64,000 bases of DNA from Prorocentrum cordatum. Lineage: Eukaryota; Sar; Dinophyceae; Prorocentrales; Prorocentraceae. Position 1 is the stretch's first letter. Each line of letters begins with the position of its first letter. This document shows positions 49,300-60,884 of the stretch, in pieces. Under the pieces are notes generated by a model, which made no database searches, was not told the origin of the DNA, and saw only the letters and a program-made list of their open reading frames with translations. Both the position numbers and the translations under genes were made by a program. The stretch covers positions 261,742-325,741 of the forward strand of contig CAUYUJ010014769.1 of assembly GCA_963575745.1 (NCBI GenBank), read 5' to 3'.

Positions 49300-50470
49300 A
49301 ACATCTTCAGTGGAGCTCCCTTTAGGGCCACGAAGCGTGTGAGGGTGTGCAGAAATGGATTCGGGGCCGCAATGCTATGCTGCCACTGGGGCTTTTGGTG
49401 GAGCCCCCTATGGGGCCACGAGTGTGCCGAAATCAGAAGTGGAAACGCATGTGAACGCAGCCACTGCGGCCTAAGGTGGAGCTCCCTATGGGGCAAAAAA
49501 AATAGGTGAGGGGTGTGCCGAAATAGAAAATGGAACCACATGCGAACGCAGCCACTGGAGCCTCCGGTGGTGCTCCATGTGAAGCCACGAAGCGTGTGAG
49601 GGGTGTGCCGAGATCGGGGCGGAACTGCGTGCGAATGCAGCCACTGGGGCCTTCGGTGGAGCTCCCTATTGGGCCCACGAAGCGTGTGGGGTGTGCAGAA
49701 AAGGAGGGTGGAACCGCATGTGAACGCAGTCACTGGGTCCTCGGGTCCGCCCCCAATATTGGACCAGGAAGCGCGCGAAAGGCGTGCCGAAATAGGTGGA
49801 ACCGCATGCGAACGCAGCCTGGAGCCTTCGGTGGAGCTCGCCATTTGGCCACGAATCGTGTGAGGGGCGTGCCGAGTGGGGCGGAACTCTATGCGAACGC
49901 AGCCGCTGGGGCCTTGGGTGGAGCCCCATATGGGGCCACGAAACGTGACAGGGAAATGCCGAAATCGGGGGTGGAACCGCATGTGAACGCAGCCACTGGG
50001 GCCTTGGGTGGAGCTCCCTATGGAGCCACATGGCGGAATGGGAAAGAGAACCGCATGCGAACGCAGCCATTGGGGCGTTCGGTGGAGCTCCCTAGTAGGT
50101 CACGAAGCGTGTGAAGGGTGTGCCGAGATGGAGCGCAGAACTACATGCGAGCGCAGCCACCGGGGCCTTCGGTGGAGCTTCCTTCGGAGCCAAGTAACGG
50201 GTGAGGGTGTGCCGAAATGGGGTGCGGAACCACATGTGAACGCAGCCACTGGGGCCTTGGGTGGAGCTCCATATGAGGCGACGACACGTGTGACGGCGGG
50301 GTCAAAATGAGAGGCGGAACTGCGTGCTAACGCAGCCACTGGGGCCTTGGGTGGAGCTCCCCATGGAGCCAAAATGCGTGTGAATTGTGTGCCGAGATGG
50401 GGGGTGGAACTGCATGGGAACGCGGCCACCGGGGCCTTAGGCGGAGCTCCCTGTGGAGGTACGACACGTG
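49300..50470. repeat. Satellite array, about 80-90-bp unit, ~14 copies
   Basis: Units share AACGCAGCCACTGGGGCCTT, GGTGGAGCTCCCTATGG, GGCCACGAAGCGTGTG and GTGTGCCGAAAT. The GTGGAGCTCC landmark occurs at about 49311, 49399, 49482, 49567, 49656, 49833, 49919, 50000, 50081, 50171, 50260, 50351 and 50441. Related degenerate units lie inside the TIR element at 26410-26830. Confidence 0.95.
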
Positions 50471-50614
50471 TGTGTGTGCGTGCCGAAGTGGACATGCGCA
50501 GGGCAAAGGCAGGGGTGGGAGGATGGAGGAGAGAGAAGGAGAGGAGGAGGAAGGGCACGGGGCGCTGTCTCTTCAAAACGAGGACCCAGCAACACCGGAT
50601 GGTTGAAATTGATA

Positions 50615-50646
50615 TTTTTTTATATACATATATATATATATATATG
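50615..50646. repeat. (AT)n tract
   Basis: Short AT run following T7. Confidence 0.9.
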
Positions 50647-50676
50647 AAAAGCCGTGCGCACAAGTGTGCTCGGCTG

Positions 50677-50697
50677 CTTTGAGCCAAAGTGGTAAGG
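50677..50697 (-). other. Weak DinoSL-like sequence
   Basis: The minus strand reads CCTTACCACTTTGGCTCAA then AG. With a one-base gap it matches the DinoSL apart from a few positions and keeps TTTGGCTCAA exactly. This may be a decayed SL relic or chance. Confidence 0.25.
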
Positions 50698-50699
50698 GA

Positions 50700-51015
50700 C
50701 ACGCATCGCGCGCACTGGGCACTGCAGAAGGACGCATGTGTAGCAATAGAGTCGCACATGACTACACGCTGAGTGGCTTCGCAGTGCCCGACACAATCGA
50801 TATCGGCCACGCGGCAGATATAAAAGGTTTAAAACATGCCTCCCCCCTTCTCCCTGGCGGATACTGTGGAAGACACAAGGGGCGGACAAATCACACACAC
50901 ACACATACACACACTCTGTCTCGGGCTCTCTTTAAGTCCTGTAGAGTTCCTCTGGACATTGACACCCACCGAATATGCGTCAGAATTGAAGAAAAAAAAC
51001 GCCTGCGGCTTGATC
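50700..51015. other. No supported gene
   Basis: Unique sequence with a short CA tract at 50893-50912. Confidence 0.45.
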
Positions 51016-51017
51016 CA

Positions 51018-51019
51018 GT

Positions 51020-51070
<51 letters not shown>

Positions 51071-51418
51071 GTCATCACCGTCATCACCATCATGACCATC
51101 ACCATCACCATCATCAACATCACCATCATCACCAACAACATCATCATCATCACCAGCAGCAGCATCACCACAATCACCATCACCATCATCATCATCAGCA
51201 TCATCATCATCAAAAGCATCACCATCAGCAGAGGCAGCAGCAGCTGAATCAGCACAAGCATCCTTATCATGGCGACTCCTCCTCCTCCTCCTCCTCCTCC
51301 TCTTCCTCATCATCATCGCCCATCAGCATCATCAGCACCACCACAAGCATCATCCTCATCCACCTCCGACTCCTCATCATCACCATTATCATCAACATCA
51401 TTATCGACGTCGTCGCCG

Positions 51419-51451
<33 letters not shown>

Positions 51452-52375
51452 CCGCAATCATCGCAATCAGCATCATTATCAGCATCGTCCTCATCTTAAC
51501 CAGCATCAGTAGCAATGTCATCATGATCAGCATTCCCATCACCATCATCAGCCACATCACCATCATCATCATCATCAGCATCATCATCATCAGCAGCATC
51601 ATCAGCATCAGCATCAGCATCATCATCAACATCATCATACTCAGCATCAACATCATTATCACCATCATCACAATCATTATCATCAACACTGACATCATCA
51701 TAATCCTCAGCATCACCATCACTATCAGCATCCGCATCATCATCACCATCACCATCCTCATCCTATCATCCCAATCATCATAAGCAAACTCATCAGCAGC
51801 AACATCATCAACGTTATTATCATCAGCAGCACCACCATCAGCATCATCATCAGCATCATAAGCACCACCATTCTCACCATCATCATCATCATCCACATCA
51901 GCTTCACCATCAAACTCATCATCGTCATCAGCATCAGCTTTCTCATCATCATCACCATCATCATAATCATTCGTATCAGCACCACCATCACCATGACCAT
52001 TATCACCATACCATCATAATCATCATCGCCATCATCACCAGCATCATCCGACTCATCACCATATTCAGCATTTACATCATCATCACCATCACAACCATCG
52101 TCACCACCATCGTCATCATCATCATCGCCATCAGCATCATCCTCATCACCATCATCGCGAATGGCATCACCAGCACCATCACCATCACCATCGTCAACAG
52201 CATCACCATCATCCTCAGCATGATCAGCACTATCACAATCATCATTATCATCACCATCATCAGCAGCATCATCGTCAGCATCAGCATCATCATATTCAGC
52301 ATCATCATTACCATCATCATCATCACCAGCATCGTCACCATCATTATTACCAGCACCAGTACCATGATTACAGTA
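51018..52375. repeat. (ATC)n array
   Basis: About 1.35 kb of ATC-dominated triplets with a CTC run at 51279-51305. Frames within it are artefacts. Confidence 0.95.
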
Positions 52376-52558
52376 TTCGGCCTGGCCTAAGGAGCGATAA
52401 ATAAGGAACGAAGCTTCTTCTTCCAACTACGACTACGAAGTCCGAAGGACCACCAGGCTGGCTCGCCGCCAAAAAGGTAGCGGAACGCATGCAAACTAAA
52501 AGAACGACCGAACCACTGTTGAAACGTGAGTGTCCCATATTCAAGCCAGACCCTGTAT
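52376..52558. other. Unique spacer between two ATC arrays
   Basis: The minus strand is open (SRFNSGSVVLLVCMRSATFL, then AASQPGGPSDFVVVVGRRSF) with a stop near 52370. It could be a small exon, but nothing confirms it. Confidence 0.3.
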
Positions 52559-52559
52559 C

Positions 52560-54015
52560 GGCAGCATCACTATCATCACCGTCACCATCACCATCACCAC
52601 CATACGCATCCTCATCATCACCATCACCATCATCATCAGCAGCCGAAGCATCAGCATCAGTATCACCATCAGCATCACCATCATCAGCATCATCATCCAC
52701 ATGAGCATCATCAGCATCACCATCATCACTACCAGCATACACATCATCATACTCAGCATCAACATCATCATCAGCCTCATCACCATCGCCAACACCATCA
52801 TCATACACATCGTCAGCATGACCATGATCAGCATCAGCATCAGCATCTGCAGCAGACTCATCATCCTCGCTCTCAGCAACATCAGCATCATCAGCGTTAT
52901 AAGCAGAATCCTCACCATCACCATCACCATCATCAGCATCATCATAATCATCGCCAACATCACCATCACAATTAGCATCACCAGCATCGGCATCAGCATC
53001 AGCGGCATCATGATCAGCATCAGCATCAGCATCATAATCACCAGCATCATCACCACCATCGTCATCATCAGAATTTGCAACAACATCATCGTTATCAGCA
53101 TCGTCACCACCGTTATCATTATCATTATGATTATGATCATCATCATTAGCATCATCATCCTGATCAGCATCGTTACCATGACCCGCACCATCATGATGCT
53201 CATCATGATCGTCATGGTCATCACCATCAACATCCTCATCATCACCATCACCATCATAATCAGCAACATCATTATCTTCATAATCAGGGGCAGCAGCATG
53301 AACATCATGATCACCATCATCACAAATCATACTCATAATCAACCTTATAATCATGATCAGCACCATCATCACAATCATCAGCATCAGCATCATCATACTC
53401 ATCCCATCATCACCATCATCAGCATCCCTATCCTCACAATCATCAGCATCAACATCATCGACAGCATCCGCATCATCATCAGCATCACCATCAGCATCCC
53501 CATAATCATCATCAACATCATCATCAGCATGATCACAACGATCATCATCATCATCATCATCATCAGCATCGTCACCATTACAATCATCATCAGCAGCGTC
53601 ATCATCAACATCAGCATCAGCGTCATCATCATCATGAGCATCATCATCAGCACCATCCTCATCATCAGTATCACACCTCAGCATCATCATCATTATCAGT
53701 ATCCCCATCTTTAGTATGACCCTCACCATCACCATCAACATCATGATCAGCACCAGCATCATCAACAGCAGCAGCAGCGGAAGCATCATCAACACCATCA
53801 GCATCATCCTCATCATCACCGTCACCATCAACATCACCGTTACCATCATCAGCAGCATCTTCATAATCTGCAGCAGCACCAGCATCAGCATCAGCATCAG
53901 CATCATCATGAGCATCATTATCAGGATCGGCATCATGATCACACTCATCATCTCCATCATTACCATCCTCAAACTCATCTCCATCCTCATCATCACCATC
54001 ATCACCATCATCGGA
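52560..54015. repeat. (ATC)n array
   Basis: About 1.45 kb of ATC/AGC/ACC triplets. With 51018-52375 and 54880-56465 it makes roughly 4.4 kb of the same satellite in 5.5 kb. Confidence 0.95.
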
Positions 54016-54149
54016 GGTTGGGGGTGAGATCGCAGTGGAACGGAGACCCCCAACCAGGAAATCGTTTCGTTTCGTTCGTCTCGTGCATGCGGGCGAGGCG
54101 AAGCTGCGTGGGCGTGCGAGAGGAATGAACCCGCCGTTGCTAGGGCGAG

Positions 54150-54805
54150 GTCAAGACAAATGATTATCCCCCACCCGCCCGCCCGTCCGGCGGTGGCTCG
54201 CGGTGTCCCGCGGTGTCCCGTGGTGTCCCGTGGTGTCCGCCGTTGCTAAGGCGAAGCCAAGACAAATGATACTCCCCCACCCGCCCGTCCGTCCGTCCGG
54301 CGGTGGCTCGCGTTGTCCCGCGATGTCCTGTGGTGGCCCGTGGTGTCCCGTGGTGTCCCGTTGAGTGAGATCGATAGTGAGATCGATAGAGAGATCGATA
54401 GTGAGATCGACAGGTGTCCCGTGGTGTCCCGTGGTGTCCCGTGGTGTCCCGTTGAGTGAGGTCGATAATGAGATCGATAATAAAATCGACAGGTGTCCCG
54501 TGGTGTCCCGTGGTGCCCCGTTGAGTGAGATCGATAGTGAGATCGATAGTGAGATCGATGTGGTGTCCCAAGGTGTCCCGTGGTGTCCTATGGTGTCCCG
54601 TTGAGTGAGATCGATAGTGAGATCGATAGTGAGACCGATAGTGAGATCGAGGTCTCCCGCGGTTTCCCGTGGTGTCCCGTGGTGGCCCGTGATGTCCCGT
54701 GGTGTCCCGTTGAATGAGATCGATAGTGAGATCGATAGTGAGATCGACAAATGTCCCGTGGTGTCCCGTCGTGTCCCGTGGAGTGAGATCGATAGTGAGA
54801 TCAAC
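54150..54805. repeat. Composite minisatellite GTGGTGTCCC / GAGATCGATAGT
   Basis: Runs of a 10-bp unit (GTGGTGTCCC) alternate with runs of a 12-bp unit (GAGATCGATAGT) at least six times. The left edge has two copies of a roughly 107-bp segment starting AAGACAAATGAT (54153 and 54260). Confidence 0.95.
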
Positions 54806-54879
54806 TGAGTCAGATGTTGGTTCCCCCCCTCTCCCCCCCTCAGACTCTCCTAATCACCCGAAGGGTGGTCGTATGGGTA

Positions 54880-54890
54880 TTCATCACCAT

Positions 54891-54925
<35 letters not shown>

Positions 54926-56465
54926 GCATCATATCATCATGATCATCAACATCATCATCATCATCATCAGCATCAGCATCATCATCATCATCATCTTCAG
55001 CATCGACCTCACCATAAGCGAAATCATCATCAGCAGCATCGTCATCAGCAGCATCATCACAACCACCATCATCATGAGCATCATCATCAGCATCATCAGC
55101 ATCATCCTCATCATCGGCACCAGCTTCAGCATAATCAGCATCAGCATCAGCATCATCATCAACACCCTCATGATCACCATCATCATCAGCATCATCCTCA
55201 TCATCACCATCACAATCAGTATCCACATCATGAGCAGCATCATCATAAGAAGCATTCACATCATCACCAGCAACATCACCATAGTCTTCATCATCATCAT
55301 CATCCTCATCACCATCGGCAACATCATCATCAGCAGCATCATCATCAGCATGTTCATCATCATTACCGCCAGCACCATCACAATCACCATCATCAGCATC
55401 ATGATCGTTATCACCAGCACTGTCATCATATTCATTATCATCACCACAACCACCATCACCGTCATCAGCATTATCATCACCATCGACATCAGCCTCATCA
55501 TCAGCAGCACCATCCTCATCATAATCAGCATCAGCACCAGCATCAGCATCAGAAACATCATCCTCATGACCATCAGCAGCATCAGTTTCAGCATCATACT
55601 CAGAATCACCAGCTTCAAACTCATCAGCACCAGCATCATCAAACTTAACATCAAAATTATCGCCAGCATCACCATCATCAGCACCATCATCATCACCGTG
55701 ATCAATATTATTACCAGTGTCGCCATCACCATAACCATCATCAACATCATCATCGTCATCGCCATCACCGTCATAATAACCGTCATTATTAGCAGCATTA
55801 GCATCATCATCACCAGCATCAGCATCATCATCGTCAGCAGCATCAGCACCAGCATCAGCATCAGCATCATCGTCATCATCAGCATCAGCATCATCATTAT
55901 CAGCATCATCAGCAGCATCATCCTAATCATCAGGATCATCCTCAGCATCAGCATCATCATCATCACCATCATCACCGTCATCATCAACAGCATCCGTATC
56001 ATCGACATCATCGGCAGCAACATCATCATCAGCATCAGTATAAACATCAGCATCAGCATCAGCGTCATCATCGTCAGCAGCATCAGCATCAGCATCAGCA
56101 TCGGCATCATCGCCATCATCAGCATCAGCATCAGCGTCATCAGCATCATCATCAGCATCAGCATCATCCTAACCATCAGCATCACCCTCAGCATCAGCAT
56201 CATAATCAGTATCAGCATGATCATCACCATCATCAACAGCAAGCATCATCAGCAGCATCATCATCAGCAGCATCATAATCAGCATCATCATCAGCATCAG
56301 GATCATCGTCATCATCGTCATCAGAATCATCAGCATCGTGATCATCATCGTTCTCATCATCATCAGCATCGTCAGCATCACCATCATAATCAGAATCATC
56401 ATCATCAGCATCATCCTCATCAGCATCATTCTCACCCTCATCCTCGTCGTCCTCATCTCCACAAT
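54880..56465. repeat. (ATC)n array
   Basis: About 1.6 kb of ATC/AGC/ACC triplets. The minus strand reads as Asp/Met-rich frames with scattered stops. Confidence 0.95.
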
Positions 56466-56479
56466 CGTCCTCATCTCCG

Positions 56480-57055
56480 CAACCACCTTGATTGGCCATC
56501 ACCACCACCGCGACGCACGGCCCTCCGCGCCCCCCCCGTCTAGTCCCACGTCTTACCCAGCAATCGGTTCGGGCGGGCGCTCGCTGCGACTGCTGGGGTG
56601 TGGGGGGCGCATGCCCGAGAGCGGCGGAACGTCGCTTTTTGATTTCGGCGGAGGCCATGGCGACCCCACCTCCGAAGCACAGAGGAAGGAGTTCTCGATG
56701 GTCGAGCGCAGGGGCCGGGGCCTGAATGCACCACGAGCGCTGACAGGGAGGACAACAGAAGGACGACGACAACGACGACGAAGAGGAGTGATCACGACAA
56801 CGACGATAAAACAGGGCGGGCCAGGCCCGTAACGAAACCGAGCGCAGCGGAGCGTCGCACCCCTCATGTTTCGCACGAGGCGGGCGCCTTCCACGGACCA
56901 CCTCACCGCTCCTCGCTGGGCCCACCCTCGGCCAAGGATCGGTGCACACGCCCTCCTGCCTCGGCCACGGAGGCGCGCAGACACCGACCCTTGGCCTGAG
57001 GATCGGCCTGGCCAGGATCGGTGAGGTCGAGGTAGAACGCTAGGGGGGTGGGTGG
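56480..57055. other. No gene called
   Basis: A minus-strand frame reads MASAEIKKRRSAALGHAPPT then runs through MANQGGCGDEDDCGDEDD into the Asp-rich array. It might be an exon, but the array continues with stops and a plus-strand frame is also open. Confidence 0.3.
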
Positions 57056-57295
57056 GGGCGTTTTCGTCGCGCCTCGGCGGTTTTCCAGCCTCGGGATGCT
57101 CTCCAGCAGCTGCGCCTCGCCGAGAGCGTTCCGGAGGTGCCCAGATGGTGCCGAACTGCCGCTGGAGACCCGAGTTATGACCCGAAAACCAAGACGACGA
57201 GGATCACTTGGGGGTACAGGCTCAGGGAGGAAACATCGAAAATCGGTCTTAGGCACCCGAGAGCGCATCCGCAAGTTCCTGAGCGGGGTGTGCTA

Positions 57296-58140
57296 TCAGG
57301 CCCTTACTTCGGCGATGGATGCGCGAGTGGGGTTTGGTGCATCCACCCCTGAGCCTATCACACCTAACGTTGCCCCTGAGAGGTGCTCCGGTGGCGTCCT
57401 CCGAATGAGGGAGACGGGTCCTAAGGGAAACAGGTCCTGCAGTTGTTCGGCCACTTCCAGGCTCCTCTGGGACCCTGCCTGGGCCTCGGGGATGAAGAGC
57501 TGGTCCTGGGGAGAGCTCCGGAGTGTAGGACCCGCTTGCCTCTGGACCACCTTTCCTTCCTGGCCACCTGTCCCTGGAGGTCCCCAGAAGTCAAGAACAT
57601 GCAAAACCTCGAAACTCGATCCTCTTTGCTGGAGCAGAGTTCTCGCTCGTCCCTCGAGGAGCAGATGCGAAGCGAGCTCTTGGAGCAGCTCGTCCACGAC
57701 GACGCCATCGCCTCTGAACCTTCTGCGCGTTTCTGGAGGTTCTCGTCGCCACTGCTCGACGAAGCTCCGACAACTTGCGGCGCCGCATTCTGAACGTGAG
57801 GAGGCGGAGGAGGAGGAGGCGGAGGAGAAGGAGGAGGAAGGGAGGAGGAGGACGAGGAGGAGGAGGAGGGAGGAGGAGGAGGGAGGAGGGAGGAGGAGGA
57901 GGGAGGAACACTCTGGAACGTACCCCGAAGAAAACACGCGTCTCACAGCAGCGCCGATAGGGGACTGCACCGGCACACTGCAAGTGCCAGTGTCGAGCGG
58001 GCCCGTGCATAATATGCTTCGATCGGCGCGCCTCGGCGGGCGTCCTCCCCTCGTGGCCTTCTGGAAGCAGGTCCTGAGAGGCGCCGAGGCGGGACAGAGC
58101 CCCAGCCTCATGTTGCTCCCATCGTACATAAGGACCACAC
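57296..58140 (-). CDS. Long hypothetical frame, possible two exons around a CTC intron
   Basis: The minus strand is open for 344 codons from 58330. Two parts look protein-like. About 58140-57915 reads MYDGSNMRLGLCPASAPLRT, then CFQKATRGGRPPRRADRS. About 57790-57296 reads VVDELLQELASHLLLEGRAR, then TLLQQRGSSFEVLHVLDFWG and later SLEVAEQLQDLFPLGPVSLI, ending at a stop. Between them is a CTC tract (57795-57910) that translates as Ser/Leu/Pro and could be an intron. Another protein-like minus segment (RNALGEAQLLESIPRLENRR) lies at 57060-57150. A plus-strand frame of 367 codons covers the same region, so strand is not certain. No domain recognised. Confidence 0.35.
57795..57910. repeat. (GGA)n tract
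   Basis: Plus-strand GGA/GGAGGGA repeats. Confidence 0.95.
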
Positions 58141-58149
58141 CCCAGAAAT

Positions 58150-58230
58150 AATGTCGAGCACCCGGAGAAGTGTCGAAAGAGTGTCGAAGCAGTGTCGAAA
58201 CAGTGTCGGACGAGTGTCTCCCAGGGCCCG
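58150..58230. repeat. GTGTCGAA phrase repeats
   Basis: About six copies of AGTGTCGAA(A/G) spaced 10-20 bp (58152-58222). Confidence 0.75.
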
Positions 58231-58614
58231 ACACGTGAAAACCCTCCGTACTTTCCTGGTGCTCGAGATTCTTTCTGGTGGTCAAGGCTAAAGTAGGTTG
58301 GAACATCATAACCCCAGCCCCGATTTCCAAGGCTCGACGTGCATGCGAATGTGAACATTGGCATCGGGGGCACGGGGGACGACGTCGCTCCTTCTCCTGA
58401 ATCTCTTGGGCAGGCGGCTGCTGTTCCGAACTTGCTTCGTCGGCGGCGAGGCAGAGGCAACGCGCTCCAGCGTGTGACCCTCCGGGCCAACCGAACGGCG
58501 AGCTGTCGGGCGTGCAGGAGGGAGAAACAAAAACGACGAGGCGGCCGCGCTAAGGGCCTCTTGCTCCGCACACTCCGGCCAGAGCACGGCAACCAGACCA
58601 GGCAGCGATGGCAC

Positions 58615-58636
58615 TGGTTTTTGAATTCAAAAACCA
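58615..58636. repeat. Perfect 22-bp palindrome
   Basis: TGGTTTTTGAA followed by TTCAAAAACCA. Nearby sequence (58636-58710) repeats TTTTGAA-TC phrases. Confidence 0.9.
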
Positions 58637-58719
58637 ATGTTCCAAATTCGAAAACCGCCTTTTGAACTCGAAGGCAAGATTTTTGAAGTCAACCACCAGT
58701 TTTTTGAATCCAGAGGCCC

Positions 58720-60320
58720 GTGTCTTGGAGCTCGTGGGATGCTTGTACCAGGATAACCCGAGCTGGCATTATCAGCCGCTGGGTAATATCAAAACAAGGA
58801 TGCCGCCACACAGTGCCTTTGGGATGTGTGGCCCGAATTGAGGCTCAGAAACCATCATGGCAAGCTGTCAACACCGTGCACGGCTGTGGCTTTCAGCCTG
58901 CCCGACGTGGCTTGCCGGCGGCACGACGACGGGCGCCTCGGAGGCTGCGGTCCCGGGCCGGAGCTCGGCCGTGGGACCCGAGGGCCTCCGGGGCCCGGGG
59001 TGCCACCGCCCGCGAGAGGCGCTGTCCAGTGCCTCCCGCGAGGTGCAGGAGGCACATGCGACGAGAGAGATCTGTCCACATGTATAGAGGGCAAAAACAT
59101 CCACCCCCCATGATAACTAACCACCCCGACACGCGAAGCCGTTCACCAAGCGCCCCCCCTGAAGGAATCGAACAGGGCAGGGCTGTCTAGTAGACGCCCA
59201 GGGCCGTTTAGTGAGCGCCAATTGCCCGGTCCGGGTGGCGTTCCCCCCCTTGAACATACGACGTGCGACCAATTCCGAAAGAACCATGCGTCCCGAAACG
59301 TTGTCATCATTTGAAGGGCCGCTTCCTTCTTCCGCCGTCCTCCGGCGAGGATGAGATGTCGACTCCTGCGATCCTCAGAACGGGAGGCCCTTTCCGGAGC
59401 GCCCCTTGTAAGGCATATCCTCCGTCGACCTCGAGCTGCCTAGGCAACCCAACGTCGCGCATCGCGCGCCGCGATGCGTGACGCGCGATTCTCCTCGCGT
59501 AGCCTCGCGCCCTCGCGCCGCCCCCTTGGAGAAGGGCAACCGCTCTGGCCCAGACCGCGACGCGCGAAGCGGGGTTCTCCCCGCGCCCCAGCGGTTAAGC
59601 CAGGCCCTGCAAGGTGTCCCAGGGGTCTCGGGATGATCGGGGGAAACGAAGTTATCGCTATCGTGGGCCCAATCGTTTTACTTTGTGTGCCTACTGCAGG
59701 CCGCCGCCCAGAGGCCAGGATGCAACACACGAGAACTGGCACTGTGCGGCGGTACGCACAGATCATGTGCTCCAGCGGAGCTCGCCAGGGATAGAGGAAA
59801 AAGAAAGTAGCACTCGATTCTACCGCGCGAGCGTGCACCGCAACCGAGCGCTCTTTCCAGTGTTTGTGGGCTCTGTCTGTCAGGCTCGCCAGCGACCGAC
59901 GCAAGCCCCCCCTGGGCACAGGCACCCCGTACCTCGAAGAAGCTGTTGGTAGCGTAGCAGATGCACGTGTTGTACATGGCGCATGACCTCGGATCTGTCC
60001 CAGGCCCTCTTGCCCGACCCCAGCTTCCATAGGAATCGGCACAGGAAAGACTCCCGACCCCCGACCCCCGACCCCACATTCTCCAGCCCCACCTGGGCGG
60101 CCAATCCGTGGAGGTCCTCCGATGTCTCCGAAGGGGAACTCCTCGGGGGCCTAAGGGGGAGGACAACGATTCATGATTTTGCGTTTCGAGCTCCATTTTC
60201 CCGGAAAGGGCATAAGACCAGGGTTCTCTTTTAGTAGGTTTACCTCCGGGTTTGACTTAAGGTGGACCGGCGAATTTCTTCTGCGATAAATATCGAGGTC
60301 GAGGTGGGCCGGCTAATTAA
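58720..60320. other. No supported gene
   Basis: Unique GC-rich sequence. Frames on both strands lack recognisable domains. 59455-59600 has CGCGAAGCG/GCGCGCGA-type inverted segments resembling the foldback loops. Confidence 0.4.
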
Positions 60321-60327
60321 TTTTTGA

Positions 60328-60830
60328 GGATGTCTCGAGCGAAACGCTTGTTGTTCAGAATTCATTGAGGATGTCTCGAGCGACAGCCTTGTTTTGTGTT
60401 ATAGATTGTCCTCTCCCGAGGACCTGAACTCAGAGGATCTCTCAAGTGAAATGCTTCTTTTCATGGCCCAGGTCTTGAGAATGTCTCGAGCGAGACGCTT
60501 GGTTTCACGCCTCCAGGTTGCCCAGACATATGTCTAGCATGAGGATTGGTTGAGGATGTCTCGAACGAGAGGCTTGTTTTCACGTGTCCAGGTCGCCCAG
60601 GCGGATGTCTAGCATGAGGATGTGTCGAGGAAGTCTCGATCGAGACGCTTGTTTTCACGTGTCCAGGTCGCCCAGGCGGATGTCTAGCATGAGGATGTGT
60701 CGAGGAAGCCTCGATCGAGACGCTTGTTCTCACGTGTCCAGGTCGCCCAGGCGGATGTCTAGCATGAGGATGTGCTGAGAACGTCATGAGCGAAACGCAT
60801 GTTTTCACGTGTCCAGGTCGCCCAGGCACA
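60328..60830. repeat. 75-bp tandem repeat
   Basis: The landmark CACGTGTCCAGGTCGCCCAG occurs at 60581, 60656, 60731 and 60806, with a variant at 60506: an exact 75-bp period. Each unit also has GGATGTCTAGCATGAGGATG and a CTCGA-CGAGACGCTTG segment. Decayed units with GAGGATGTCTCGAGCGAAAC extend left to 60328. Confidence 0.95.
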
Positions 60831-60884
60831 GCACAGCCCTGGGCACGGTACATCAATACCGATACCCTTAACATTGCAGCCTGG

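Noticed and set aside
52368-54053. 561-codon poly-Asp/Met frame
   Set aside because: It arises from the ATC array; the array continues with stops elsewhere and shows no frame conservation.
57048-58151. 367-codon plus-strand frame
   Set aside because: It covers the same bases as the minus-strand frame, which has better residue patterns (Leu-rich amphipathic segments). Kept as an alternative only.
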